Shown: positions 26,001 through 34,667 of the stretch, one piece after another
Layout of the letters: every line of letters starts with the position of its first letter
How positions within the stretch are numbered: position 1 is the stretch's first letter
Source of the DNA: Bacteroidales bacterium
Lineage (GTDB): Bacteria > Bacteroidota > Bacteroidia > Bacteroidales > UBA10428
NCBI GenBank assembly: GCA_016928305.1
Contig: JAFGKY010000008.1
Location: 20,935 to 84,934 of the forward strand
Direction of reading: 5' to 3'
Length of the DNA: 64,000 nt
Notes under the pieces: generated by a model
Told to the model about the DNA's origin: nothing
The model's input: only the letters and a program-made list of their open reading frames with translations
Databases searched by the model: none
Translations under genes and position numbers: made by a program

Positions 26001-26243
26001 AATTTCTTCAACCTCTTTACCATGCAGTTCTGCAGCCTTTTTACTGATTTTAAGGATACGGTTTTGCGTATCTTTTATCCAGAAATACATGGGCGCTGTT
26101 TCGAAAAAGGCTTTATATATGGAAAAGCAATCATCCCCGCTTGATCCACCCCTTGCTTCATGACCTGCGCCAGCCGAATATTTTGCCATCGGATTAAGTT
26201 GTGATAAGTGTGTATGCATTAAAATACATATAAAAGATAACAT
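23013..26243 (-). CDS. multi-PAS/GAF sensor histidine kinase
   Basis: 1076 residues, soluble. Domain order: PAS1 (about 42-155), PAS2 (about 165-275), GAF (about 295-440, with ADNLYIGLYNEKDRIFTCSYC), PAS3 (about 455-580), PAS4 (about 590-705), PAS5 (about 715-835). Then come HisKA (FTYTVSHDLKSPLVTIKGF, phospho-His about 858) and HATPase (NLIENSVKF, DNGIGIDPKYF, EGTGFGLALVKRVIEVHGG). It lacks membrane helices and obvious chromophore Cys, so it probably senses intracellular redox, ligands or gas via PAS/GAF. The HisKA subtype and neighbouring receiver resemble cyanobacterial-phytochrome partner systems. Start ATG 26243; an internal ATG at residue 19 (MAKYSAG) is an alternative. Confidence 0.9.
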   Translation of the reverse strand: MLSFICILMHTHLSQLNPMAKYSAGAGHEARGGSSGDDCFSIYKAFFETAPMYFWIKDTQNRILKISKKAAELHGKEVEEIEGKSLETFLPKDISWQFLEEDKQIIRSKNSLRDIIHSFPVKDTGKTIILQFNKTPLIDHNGNVTHIFITGIDITRQKESEESLKKSEAHSKALLSAIPDLLFVTDKNGIFSDFKASKDLLFVKPEKIIGQSISAILPPDVAEKGLHYIKEAYKTKEMQAFEYSLNIRGNLRFFEARISAYEESIITLVKDISEQKKAENELVKSEASYKELRNKIMQTLSDALVAAISLDDFYALVQSSLSQLIPADNLYIGLYNEKDRIFTCSYCAWSENNRGQKIPSKKGILDYTMKSEKPVLLTKEEFTSVIRNDRIKYAEEIPAYWIGVPMKTGKDLIGIVTLYTHSEDKILDSKALELVTLASNLIAVAVSKKITEERLAQQLDFLNSLMENFPHLIYVKDIDSKFLRVSKSFAKRLHIDNPDELIGKSDFDIFEITHAQEAFDDEQEIIRTGIPLAGKDELETWPSGERGWCNSSKMAWHNADGKTMGTFGISFDITERKHIEEELQKNQMMLETVLNSIPQSVFWKDGEGKYMGCNKIFAKMAGFDHPLQIIGKSDFDLPWSRKETDHYRADDAEVFHSGKPKNNIIETIRQADGREIWIDTSKVPLMNENGVVYGVLGIFQDITDRRNAETALLESRRKIAEANKMLKLIINTIPTRVFWKDTESVFIGCNASFAGDAGHSSPEELIGKTDYDMPWEEQAENYCRDDKEVMETAIAKMNYEEEQTTPEGHRIWLLTSKVPLRDLDDEIIGVLGTYDNITLLKEKEEELKSKNEELERFTYTVSHDLKSPLVTIKGFVGLLEEDIESGDAENVRMNIFRIKSAADKMSNLLNNLLELSRIGRFNNPFTKVSMRKLVKETLDSLSGIIQRQQVMITIPESMPEVYADVQRITEVWQNLIENSVKFMGDQPKPAIEIGYSTREREVEFFIRDNGIGIDPKYFDTIFGLFNKLDNKSEGTGFGLALVKRVIEVHGGTIYVESGGIGHGATFRFTLPVKKQK

Positions 26244-26286
26244 TTTTTTTTGAAATTCTGCACGTCAGCATGCAATATAAATCACA

Positions 26287-26328
26287 AGAAAGGAGAGAAG
26301 AGAAAAGAGAAAAGAGAAAAGAGACAGT
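26287..26328. repeat. 7-bp array, 6 units
   Basis: AGAAAGG, AGAGAAG, AGAAAAG three times and AGACAGT in phase. Purine-rich on the plus strand. It lies in the 194-nt gap between the GH3 glycosidase end and the kinase start. Confidence 0.6.
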
Positions 26329-26417
26329 ACTTTTATGAGGATTGTCTGCATGATCACTCAGGCTGTCAGGGATTGATTATCAGGGTAGTTATGATCAAAT
26401 AGAAGCAGTGCATTGAC

Positions 26418-26436
26418 ATTCTGCGATTTGCAGAAT
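26418..26436 (-). terminator. hairpin directly after GH3 glycosidase stop
   Basis: ATTCTGC/GCAGAAT, 7 bp with a 5-nt loop, beginning 1 nt after the stop codon. No T-run follows, so it may be an mRNA-end hairpin rather than an intrinsic terminator. Confidence 0.4.
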
Positions 26437-26437
26437 A

Positions 26438-29074
26438 TCAATCCATCCAGAAGAATCGTACAGAAGTAAGGTTTTCCGAGTCGGGACCTATTCCAATCCT
26501 GTATTCACCGGGATCAACAGTGTAATCGCCTATGGCTTCATTATAGTATTCCAGGTCATCCGATGTGAGTTCGAAGCTTACCTTCCTTGTAATACCCGCT
26601 GACAGGAATATTCTTTCGAATCCTTTCAATTCCTTTATGGGACGAGGAAAATCTGTGGCCGGGCCGGTCAGGTATAGTTGAACAACCTCTTCGCCGTCGA
26701 TTGCTCCCGTATTGGTAATGTTAATGTTGATTTTTATGGTATCACCATTACTGTATTTGTCATTACTCATTTTAATATCGCCATAGTTGAATGTTGTATA
26801 ACTTAATCCATAACCAAAAGGAAACAACACCTCTTCGGTAAAATAGCGATAGGTTCTACCCTGCATGGAATAATTTTCGAATGGAGGCAACGGATCGGTT
26901 GATTTATAAAATGTCAGCGGCAAACGGCCGGCCGGATTATAATTACCGAAGATCACATCGGCAATGGCTTCACCGGCAGCCTGGCCGGGATACCAGGCTT
27001 CAATAATAGCAGGGATATTCTCCTTTGCCCAGTTGATTGATAAAGCACTCCCGTTTAATAAAACCAGCACGACAGGTTTTCCAAGAGCTGCAATCTTTTT
27101 TAATAATTCTTCCTGTACGGCCGGTAAATCAAGTGTCAGTCTGTCGCCACTCCGGAATCCTTCCACGGAGACATCCATTTCTTCACCTTCCAGGCGGGGA
27201 GAAAGACCCAGGAAGACAAGGGCAACATCAGCTTTTTTGACAGCAGCTATAGCCTTCTGTTCAAGGTTTTTATCCGGAACCGACCAGATCAGCCTCATAA
27301 AAGCATCATTCAGAAAGTTTGAAAATTCAACCCGCAACTGATAGGATTTGCCGGCTTCAAACCGTACCTTCCTGAAGACCTTCCGTTCATGGTGAAGATG
27401 GTTATATGACAGGAGCAACGAATCCTCAAGATATAGGGTGAAGCGGTTTAATCCTTCTCCACCAAGCAGGTATTCACCTGTGCGTGGTGCTTTAATATAG
27501 CCTGTCCAGCGTACGGAGAAATCATCATCCTCCAGGGATGCAAGGGGTGAACCGTCCCACCAGTTAACATCGATGGATGAATCACTCCGGATTACAAGAG
27601 GATCTCCCTTCATGTCCATATTATCAAAAAACTCAGTTAGAAGGCCTGGATTCCGGCAGTCTTCATCATGATAGAATACTGAATCCGGAAGTACCGTAAA
27701 GGATGTCATATTCTCAGCCCATTCACAGCCTTGTTCATAAATAATTCTGGTATTGGGGCCTGCTCTTTTTTTTATTCCCTGCAGAGGCGTTGTGGTAGTA
27801 TATGCATATCCGCTGTAGTTGCCTTTCAACACTTCTTCATCGTTGGCATTGGGACCAATTACGGCTATGCACCTCAGATTCTTGTCAATGGGCAACAGAT
27901 GGGTCTCATTCTTCAACAAGACAATCGATTTTCTGGCAGTTTCAAGGGCCAGCATGCGGTTGTTCTTACAATCCACAACATTATAAGGTATCTGTGCATA
28001 AGCAACTTCTTCCGGCGGATCAAACATACCCAGGCTGAACCTGGCTTTTAGTAGCCGTGAAAGCGCGAGATCGATTTCTGATTCCCTGATCAAACCATCC
28101 CGGACAGCTTGGCTCAATAACGGATACACATTACCGCAGTTGAGATCTGTTCCCGCTCTTAGAGCAAGAACAGCTGCTTCGGTTTCGGAATTTACCAACT
28201 GGTGACCACGGAAAATGTCAGCTAACGCCCCGCAATCGGAGACCACATATCCATCAAAGCCAAGTTCTTCCCTGAGTAATTGATTCAGCAGCGTATCACT
28301 GCCACAACAGGATTTGCCATTGATACGGTTATAAGCACACATTACCGATTGAACGTTAGCTTCACGGATAGCCATACGAAAAGCAGGGAGATAGGTGTCC
28401 CTGAAGTCACGCACGGATACCTGTGCATTGAATCCATGCCGTTCGGGTTCCGGCCCGCTATGCACAACAAAATGTTTTACAGTGGCAATAACTTTAAAAT
28501 AGTCCGGATCATTGCCTTGCAGACCGCGGATAAAACTGACACCGATTTTACCGGTCAGGTAAGGATCTTCGCCATATGTCTCCATCCCGCGGCCCCACCT
28601 TGGGTCACGAAAGATATTGATATTCGGTGACCAGAAGGTAAGTCCCTGATAGAGGTTGCGTTTTCCCTCCCGGACAAACTGATGATGTTTGGCCCTGGCC
28701 TCATCCGATATCGCATTCGCTACGTTATGAATAAGTTCTTTATCAAAAGTTGCTGCCAATCCTATAGACTGCGGAAAAACGGTAGCTCTTCCGGCTCTTG
28801 CCACACCATGCAGGCATTCACCCCACCAGTTGTATGCAGGTATCCCCAATCTGTCAATGGCAGGAGCATCATAAGACAGCTGGGCAATTTTTTCATCGAG
28901 AGTCATCCTTGAAATAAGATCATTAACCCTGGCTTCAATTTCCAGGGATGGATTCTGGAAAGTATATTCATAACGGTATGAATTTTTGCAGCCGTTCATG
29001 GCCAAAATAATGATAGCCGGTACCAGATAAAACCGGATGTTAATTTGCCTGGTAAAGGAATAGACGATCCTCAT
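26438..29074 (-). CDS. GH3 beta-glycosidase with PA14 domain, lipoprotein
   Basis: 878 residues. Lipobox ending at Cys29 (LAMNGC) directs it to the membrane, probably periplasmic or surface. The glycoside hydrolase family 3 TIM barrel runs about 45-330, with KHF at 200-202 and nucleophile Asp280 in VVSDCGA. The second domain (alpha/beta sandwich, about 365-700) is split by a PA14 insertion about 470-600 (WTGYIKAPRTGEYLLGGEG...YLEDSLLLS). A fibronectin-III-like domain ends the chain. The motif GVARAGRATVFPQSIGLAATFD resembles xylosidase/glucosidase-type GH3. It follows the 1140-residue protein by 103 nt on the same strand. Likely cleaves plant beta-oligosaccharides; the sugar specificity is uncertain. 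Confidence 0.9.
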   Translation of the reverse strand: MRIVYSFTRQINIRFYLVPAIIILAMNGCKNSYRYEYTFQNPSLEIEARVNDLISRMTLDEKIAQLSYDAPAIDRLGIPAYNWWGECLHGVARAGRATVFPQSIGLAATFDKELIHNVANAISDEARAKHHQFVREGKRNLYQGLTFWSPNINIFRDPRWGRGMETYGEDPYLTGKIGVSFIRGLQGNDPDYFKVIATVKHFVVHSGPEPERHGFNAQVSVRDFRDTYLPAFRMAIREANVQSVMCAYNRINGKSCCGSDTLLNQLLREELGFDGYVVSDCGALADIFRGHQLVNSETEAAVLALRAGTDLNCGNVYPLLSQAVRDGLIRESEIDLALSRLLKARFSLGMFDPPEEVAYAQIPYNVVDCKNNRMLALETARKSIVLLKNETHLLPIDKNLRCIAVIGPNANDEEVLKGNYSGYAYTTTTPLQGIKKRAGPNTRIIYEQGCEWAENMTSFTVLPDSVFYHDEDCRNPGLLTEFFDNMDMKGDPLVIRSDSSIDVNWWDGSPLASLEDDDFSVRWTGYIKAPRTGEYLLGGEGLNRFTLYLEDSLLLSYNHLHHERKVFRKVRFEAGKSYQLRVEFSNFLNDAFMRLIWSVPDKNLEQKAIAAVKKADVALVFLGLSPRLEGEEMDVSVEGFRSGDRLTLDLPAVQEELLKKIAALGKPVVLVLLNGSALSINWAKENIPAIIEAWYPGQAAGEAIADVIFGNYNPAGRLPLTFYKSTDPLPPFENYSMQGRTYRYFTEEVLFPFGYGLSYTTFNYGDIKMSNDKYSNGDTIKININITNTGAIDGEEVVQLYLTGPATDFPRPIKELKGFERIFLSAGITRKVSFELTSDDLEYYNEAIGDYTVDPGEYRIGIGPDSENLTSVRFFWMD

Positions 29075-29177
29075 ATGAATAGGTTATGTTGATTTCTTTA
29101 TTTATAAAATCCGTGAATACAAAATCAGCGAACTATTAATACTGAAATCAATAAGATAAAAGAGGCCGGAAATCAAT

Positions 29178-32100
29178 TCAAACCAGCATACCATCATCAA
29201 GATGAACCACCACACGTCTGATCCTGCCGTCGCGGCTAATGATTGAACGTGTATCTTTCCTGCTTAGCATATAATCATCCATAGTCTTGTTTTTCCCGGT
29301 TTCTGTCTCAATCTCGATACCCTGTTCTTTATCCAGCAAATATACGAAGCGCACCCTGCAAAATGTATATGTCAAATGCGGAACTGTAGTAAATTCTGAC
29401 TTGATAATAAATTCATCCTTTTTCAGCACCACGGGGCGTATTTGGATCTGTCCATCGCGTACCGATAATCCCAGTTCAAAAAAGCGGCTGATGATATCTT
29501 CTTTGACCTGCCCGGTCATTCCGGGTTGCTGCACTCCGGCCATTGAGGGTGTGTGGGAATAGGGCTCAAAGGGGAACGCACCGTACCGATCAGGTGGTTT
29601 ATGAGCGCCGATGCCTTTCTTAACTTCTATGTAGTGCCTGACAAGCCTGTTAATTTTACCGCGGGATGCATTGTCATCCATTGCCCGGGCTATGTTTTCC
29701 CCTATTGCTACCAACAGCTTGGCAACCATATGCCAGTATATGCTTCCAAGTCCTTCATATTTATAGAAGGTCCCTGATCTTCCTGTAAAGGACTGGTGAT
29801 CGAATACTTTTTCATAAATACCGAGAACCATTTCAACTTCTTCATCGGTAACGTGAATAACTGATGTTTCTTTCAGTTTAAAAAGGGCTTTTTTCAGGTA
29901 TCCTGCATTGCTGAAGGTACCATGAAAATGATATTTTCCTTTTCTGTCCCTTGCTATCACACTGGTATCTCCGATACGGATTAGTTCACTCAGCAAATGC
30001 GATTTCTTTACGTCATCAGCCGGTATGTTGTTTTTCTCAAGGTACCAAGGCAGTCTTTTATCGGGATACAACAAATAACTGTCCTGATCAGGCCTGTAAA
30101 GAGCACTTTTTCTCATGGTATCGAGAATTTCTATCACTTCATCCACTGAAAGCCTGCCTGAACTTAGTACAGCTACCTGCCCTTCGAGCATTTCATAAAG
30201 GTATCTTAATCTGAGCTTGTCTCCGTCAAAGGTTATCAGATTATAGGCATTGTATAATTTATCACTTCGTTTGTTAGCGTCAATGCTTTGATCAATAAAC
30301 CTGAGCGCCAGGTTGAAAAAGCTGACAAGCGCCTCAGCCGTGATCTTCATTTTTTTGCCGGAAAATCCTTTGTATATTTTGTCCCTGTATTCACTGCCGG
30401 CAATACCGAGTTGATCCGTTACACGTTTGCGGCCAGCATCATCAAAACCTTGTTTCAGCATGTCTGAATTCTTCCTGAATATTGCATCTACCTGGTACAG
30501 AAAGTCGGCCATCTCCTGTGATACATTATAGTTATGATCCCTCGCAGTCTGAAACAATCCGTTAATAAAACTGATAAACCGGCGGATGTAACAAAGGGTT
30601 ACCATTGAAACGCCATATCCTACCAGTGCATTGTTGGCATCGTTCCACTCGGGACGAAGGGTATTCATCCAGATCCCGGCCTCAGGTATAAGATTGCTCA
30701 ATTTTGACAGGAGAGGTGCCAGCAGCTTTTCGGTGAAGTTCACTTTCATGACTTCTCCGGATGAATCATGCAGAAGTTTCCCATCCGTACCTGTTTGCTT
30801 AACATGCTTTTTGATTTCTTCATTCAGTTCACGGTTGAATGTAATGGAGTCATGCGGATTTTTTACGATCTCGCCATAGGTCTTAATACGATACGGTATA
30901 TTGGAATAGACAAACAGGCATTTATTCAGCCATGAGTTTAGCAATCCTGGCATAAAACGTTGTGAAACTTCCATCAGTCTTAACAAATAAACTATCTGAT
31001 GATCTCCCCAGTAGCCAATATTTGACCAGGGATTTTCCGGATCCGGTTCTTCCCAGTCAATCCCATCCCTGGTGATCCGGTATGGATTATATCCGTCGGC
31101 GGAAGATGCATTAACGAATTTGGCAATCATTCCGTTGACAAATAAGGGATAGGACAGCGAAAGGGCTTCCCAGTTCTGGAAGATATCACGCCAGTTGCCC
31201 TGATAGTAAAGTATTTTGTTGCCGGCAGCATCCCTGACATTGATGGAGAATAGGTTCCATGGCCGGCTGGGATCACCGTGCCTGCGACTGAATGTTAACG
31301 GCAGATACTCAAGGAATAATCTGTACAGATCTTCATCGTTCTGTCTGCTGATCCGGTCTTCAAGATCTTCATACTTCAGCACAGCCGGAAGGCTGTTCAG
31401 GAACCTGTTGTGCTTTTTCCACACCCTGAAATTGAATTTTTTAACATGGTTGATCAGATCGGCCTTTTGGATTGTATATCCTTCACTGAAAATCCCACCC
31501 CGCATAACATTAAACAGCACATTGGAAAAATGACGCGAAGTAATTAATTTATCAGCCGTATGCTGGATACCGTCAGCTTCTTCAACAATCGACCTTAAAT
31601 TTTTTGTTCCTGCTGAAATATCATCTTCCAGTATCCCGGCTATGTCTTCACTGTTTTCCAGAAAATCAATCAGGTTATTCACTCGAACGGAATCCTGATT
31701 TACTTCTGCCACAACATACCAATCTCTTTTTTCTTTTTTTGCAAGTCGCATTTTACAATTAACAAAAAAAGCACCTTTCATTCCTTTAGCCTCTTCTTCT
31801 CCATGAATGGCAGCGCCTCTTCTGAACCCTTCCAGCTGGCGAGAACTCAGCAAGTATACAGGTCTTTCAAGACCATAACTCCAGACGGTTGTAACCTGTA
31901 ATGCTTCACTTGGCTCGGCCTTATCAACAGGTATTGATTCCAGCCTGAAAATACCAATATCCGGTTTTTTTAATAATTCGCATTTCTTATAGCCATCCAG
32001 TAGGGTTGAAAATTGATTTTGCATAAAAGGCGTTATTCCGTACGGCATAATATTCTGAATTCCATCAATAATGATAATTTCAACAGCTTTTTCACTTGTA

Positions 32101-32600
32101 TTGATCAGGCTGCTTTTTTTTATCCATCCGAATTTATCCGAATTCATCCAGCCATACCGGAATGATAATCCCAGGTCGGTATTGATTTCTTCGAAAATAA
32201 CCTTATTTCCTGTTGTACTTTTAAAAACATTTCTTTTAATGTCGTAAATGCCGTGATTTCGTTCAGAAAAAGGCTCCCAGAGAAACACTTTATTTTTTCC
32301 CCGGACATGGAAAATTGTTTTACTACCTGTGATATCAGCGGTATCATGAATTTTATCATCGGTGTAGTAAGGAAATAATGCATTATCGGGATTGATCCTG
32401 CCTGCTGATAAACCTCCCGTGCTTGAAATGAACATCCAGTGGTTGGAGTCGCTTACAAGGCTCATGAGAAAAGGCAGCATTGAGTCGTAATTCCTGATTT
32501 CATAAAATTCCTCACCGTTAATGGTCACCAGCTGTCCTTTAACTTTTCTTTCCGTTTTCCGGACCGGATTCTGACCCAACATCAAATTTATATTGGTCAT
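29178..32600 (-). CDS. large unassigned protein, (alpha/alpha)6-type glycosidase/phosphorylase candidate
   Basis: 1140 residues without signal peptide, so cytosolic. I do not recognise a family with certainty. The first ~300 residues are beta-rich (SSTGGLSAGRINPDNALFPYYTDDKIHD; DLGLSFRYGWMNSDKFGW), like the N-terminal beta-sandwich of GH94-type cellobiose phosphorylases and cyclic-glucan enzymes. From about 410 the sequence becomes helical with motifs typical of (alpha/alpha)6 barrels: YQGNWRDIFQNWEAL (about 490), NIGYWGDHQIVYLLRLM (about 545) and TLRPEWNDANNALVGYGVSMVTLCYIRRF (about 660). The WND triplet occupies a place like the catalytic GDWND of GH94. Neighbours (GH3 glycosidase downstream, divergent sugar transporter) support a carbohydrate role. 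Reaction and substrate are unknown. Confidence 0.6.
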   Translation of the reverse strand: MTNINLMLGQNPVRKTERKVKGQLVTINGEEFYEIRNYDSMLPFLMSLVSDSNHWMFISSTGGLSAGRINPDNALFPYYTDDKIHDTADITGSKTIFHVRGKNKVFLWEPFSERNHGIYDIKRNVFKSTTGNKVIFEEINTDLGLSFRYGWMNSDKFGWIKKSSLINTSEKAVEIIIIDGIQNIMPYGITPFMQNQFSTLLDGYKKCELLKKPDIGIFRLESIPVDKAEPSEALQVTTVWSYGLERPVYLLSSRQLEGFRRGAAIHGEEEAKGMKGAFFVNCKMRLAKKEKRDWYVVAEVNQDSVRVNNLIDFLENSEDIAGILEDDISAGTKNLRSIVEEADGIQHTADKLITSRHFSNVLFNVMRGGIFSEGYTIQKADLINHVKKFNFRVWKKHNRFLNSLPAVLKYEDLEDRISRQNDEDLYRLFLEYLPLTFSRRHGDPSRPWNLFSINVRDAAGNKILYYQGNWRDIFQNWEALSLSYPLFVNGMIAKFVNASSADGYNPYRITRDGIDWEEPDPENPWSNIGYWGDHQIVYLLRLMEVSQRFMPGLLNSWLNKCLFVYSNIPYRIKTYGEIVKNPHDSITFNRELNEEIKKHVKQTGTDGKLLHDSSGEVMKVNFTEKLLAPLLSKLSNLIPEAGIWMNTLRPEWNDANNALVGYGVSMVTLCYIRRFISFINGLFQTARDHNYNVSQEMADFLYQVDAIFRKNSDMLKQGFDDAGRKRVTDQLGIAGSEYRDKIYKGFSGKKMKITAEALVSFFNLALRFIDQSIDANKRSDKLYNAYNLITFDGDKLRLRYLYEMLEGQVAVLSSGRLSVDEVIEILDTMRKSALYRPDQDSYLLYPDKRLPWYLEKNNIPADDVKKSHLLSELIRIGDTSVIARDRKGKYHFHGTFSNAGYLKKALFKLKETSVIHVTDEEVEMVLGIYEKVFDHQSFTGRSGTFYKYEGLGSIYWHMVAKLLVAIGENIARAMDDNASRGKINRLVRHYIEVKKGIGAHKPPDRYGAFPFEPYSHTPSMAGVQQPGMTGQVKEDIISRFFELGLSVRDGQIQIRPVVLKKDEFIIKSEFTTVPHLTYTFCRVRFVYLLDKEQGIEIETETGKNKTMDDYMLSRKDTRSIISRDGRIRRVVVHLDDGMLV

Positions 32601-32733
32601 AGGATTGTAGTTTGTAACAATGATAAAGAATAAAAATCAAATTACCGAAGCCATTTTGCTTTCTTATCCGGATTGAGAAATATTTGATGTATTATTTCCA
32701 TTCTTGTAACATTTTTCAATCTTTGGAGGCAAA

Positions 32734-32741
32734 TATTTTTG
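32734..32741 (+). promoter_or_regulatory. -7-like element TATTTTTG
   Basis: Exact TAnnTTTG match 117 nt before the transporter ATG. A second exact match at 32805 is closer and better placed, so this one may be minor or fortuitous. Confidence 0.3.
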
Positions 32742-32778
32742 CGTATATTGCTGCAGTAATACCGGGTGCATCTATAAG

Positions 32779-32802
32779 ACCTGAATGGCAAAGCATTCAG
32801 GT
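32779..32802. promoter_or_regulatory. operator-like palindrome ACCTGAATG-N6-CATTCAGGT
   Basis: Perfect 9-bp inverted repeat with a 6-nt spacer. It ends 2 nt before the -7 element of the transporter promoter, so it covers the -33/spacer region. That position fits a transcription-factor site controlling the transporter, and possibly the divergent glycan genes. No regulator gene adjoins it. Confidence 0.5.
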
Positions 32803-32804
32803 GT

Positions 32805-32812
32805 TATATTTG
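32805..32812 (+). promoter_or_regulatory. -7 promoter element TATATTTG
   Basis: Exact TAnnTTTG, 45 nt before the transporter ATG at 32858, immediately after the palindrome at 32779-32802. No good TTG at -33, consistent with an activated promoter. Confidence 0.45.
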
Positions 32813-32857
32813 CCGTGTTACTAAAAATGAACTAACCTGCATTAAATTTATAAAACA

Positions 32858-34588
32858 ATGGCAAAGCTGTCATTCAAAGAAAAGACCGGATATGCACTTG
32901 GAGACACTGCATCTCATTTCGTCTGGGATATGGTCGGTTTCTGGATTCTGATTTTTTATACCGATATATACGGCCTTCCTGCCGCTACAGCCGGCACCAT
33001 AATGCTGATAGCCAGGTTTTGGGATATGGCTGTTGATCCGGTTATCGGTATTATTTCTGACCGGACCTCTACACGGTGGGGCAAATTCCGGCCTTACCTG
33101 TTGTTCGGAGCCATTCCTTATGCTATTCTGGCTGTCTTGACCTTTACAACGCCCCATTTCGGAGAAACCGGAAAGATCATATACGCTGCACTAACCTATA
33201 TCCTGCTGATGACTGCTTATGCTTTCGTTAACCTGCCGTATTCCTCCCTGGGCGCTGTGATGACATCCGATACTTACGAAAGAGCGGGCCTTAACTCATA
33301 CCGTTTTATTGCAGGGTTTGCCGGTCAGTTTATTGTAACGGGACTGGCCCTGACCCTTGCCATATATTTTGGAGGCGGTGACAAGGTGACCATTTCGTTT
33401 ACAGCTCCTTCATCGGGTAAAGGCATAATTTCACGAATCAACAACGACAGTCTTTTCTATGCACCGGGACAGGATTTCACAGGCATCGACACCTTTCAAT
33501 ATGCCATCAGCAAGCAGGGTGCGGATACCGGCCGGGCAACTGTTTATGTGGTGGTTACGGATACGGCTGATTCACTGTGGTCCTCGCCGGTTGTCAATCC
33601 TTTTGTGAAGGGGAAAGCCAGACAAAAACCATTGCAGGAAGACATACGTACAGTCAAAAAAACTTTTCCGGAGGCCCAAAACGATACCTTCTATGTCTCC
33701 AAAAATGCAGCACCTGTGAACCTGCATCTGACAAGAAACGATATCGTGGTAGATTATGCAAAAGGTTACCAGAGAACACTGATCATGTTCGGCTTGCTGA
33801 GCCTTGTCTTCTTCTTTATCACCTTCAGGACCACCAGGGAACGTGTGCATCCCCCGAAGTCACAAACCAGCTCTCTCCGTGCCGATCTGAAGAACCTGGT
33901 CACCAACAGGGCATGGATCATCCTGGCCCTGGTAGGAATCGTTTCCTTCATCATGTTCGCCATGCAGAATGCGGCCATTGCTTATTACTTCAAGTATTAC
34001 ATTGGCAAGGAGCAGAATGTACAATTATTCAATGTTGTGGGGACGGTTGCATTAATTCTCGCCCTTCCGCTGGCAAAACCGCTTGCACAGGCTTTCGGTA
34101 ACCGGAACATATTCATTGCCAGTTCGCTGATATCGGGTATCTTTTTCATGGCGATATACCTGCCCGGGGCGAAGAACCTGGTGACCATCTATATTTTCAA
34201 TATTATCGCAAAAATGGCCTATGCGCCTGCAGTGCCTTTGCTCTGGACCATGATAGCTGATGCTGCTGATTACGGCGAATGGAAAAGCGGCCGCAGGGCA
34301 ACAGGGTTATACTTCTCAGCCGCAGTATTTGCACAAAAGGCAGGATGGGGCATCGGTGCTGCCATGGTTGGCTTGATCCTTAAGATATCCGATTATATCC
34401 CGAATGCAGTTCAAACGGATTCCGCCATCACAGGCATCAAGCTGCTGGTATCGATCATTCCGGGCATCCTGTACATGTCCTGCGCCATTTTCATGATCTT
34501 TTACAACATCGATAAGAAAACCACTGAAATCATAAAAGTCGAATTGGAGGCACGGAGGGAGAAAGAGAAAAGCAAACGGCAAGGATAA
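32858..34588 (+). CDS. GPH-family sugar transporter with Ig-like insertion
   Basis: 576 residues, MelB-like sugar:cation symporter fold of the major facilitator superfamily with about 12 helices. Typical motifs: GYALGDTASHFVWDMVGFW (helix 1), RFWDMAVDPVIGIISDRTSTRWGKFRPY (loop 2-3) and MIADAADYGEWKSGRRATGLYFSA. Most members have about 450 residues; this one has an extra ~130 (about 173-302) between helices 5 and 6, a periplasmic loop. The insert reads as one complete and one partial cadherin-like/Big_9-type repeat (SLFYAPGQDFTGIDTFQYAIS...ATVYVVVTD, then PEAQNDTFYVSKNAAPVNLHLTRNDIV). It is divergent from the glycan genes and likely imports their oligosaccharide products. The role of the insert is unknown. 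Confidence 0.85.
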   Translation: MAKLSFKEKTGYALGDTASHFVWDMVGFWILIFYTDIYGLPAATAGTIMLIARFWDMAVDPVIGIISDRTSTRWGKFRPYLLFGAIPYAILAVLTFTTPHFGETGKIIYAALTYILLMTAYAFVNLPYSSLGAVMTSDTYERAGLNSYRFIAGFAGQFIVTGLALTLAIYFGGGDKVTISFTAPSSGKGIISRINNDSLFYAPGQDFTGIDTFQYAISKQGADTGRATVYVVVTDTADSLWSSPVVNPFVKGKARQKPLQEDIRTVKKTFPEAQNDTFYVSKNAAPVNLHLTRNDIVVDYAKGYQRTLIMFGLLSLVFFFITFRTTRERVHPPKSQTSSLRADLKNLVTNRAWIILALVGIVSFIMFAMQNAAIAYYFKYYIGKEQNVQLFNVVGTVALILALPLAKPLAQAFGNRNIFIASSLISGIFFMAIYLPGAKNLVTIYIFNIIAKMAYAPAVPLLWTMIADAADYGEWKSGRRATGLYFSAAVFAQKAGWGIGAAMVGLILKISDYIPNAVQTDSAITGIKLLVSIIPGILYMSCAIFMIFYNIDKKTTEIIKVELEARREKEKSKRQG

Positions 34589-34604
34589 CGGCATGACATG
34601 GCAA

Positions 34605-34667
34605 GAATCCAGAGACAAGAACCAAGGAACTGGAACTAAAAATCAGGAATTAAGAACAAAAACAAAT
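34605..34667. repeat. degenerate 7-bp array, 9 units
   Basis: Nine heptamers in phase, most starting GA (GAATCCA, GAGACAA, GAACCAA, GAACTAA, GAATTAA, GAACAAA and variants). Same family as 15865-15913. It runs directly into the octamer array that follows. Confidence 0.65.
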
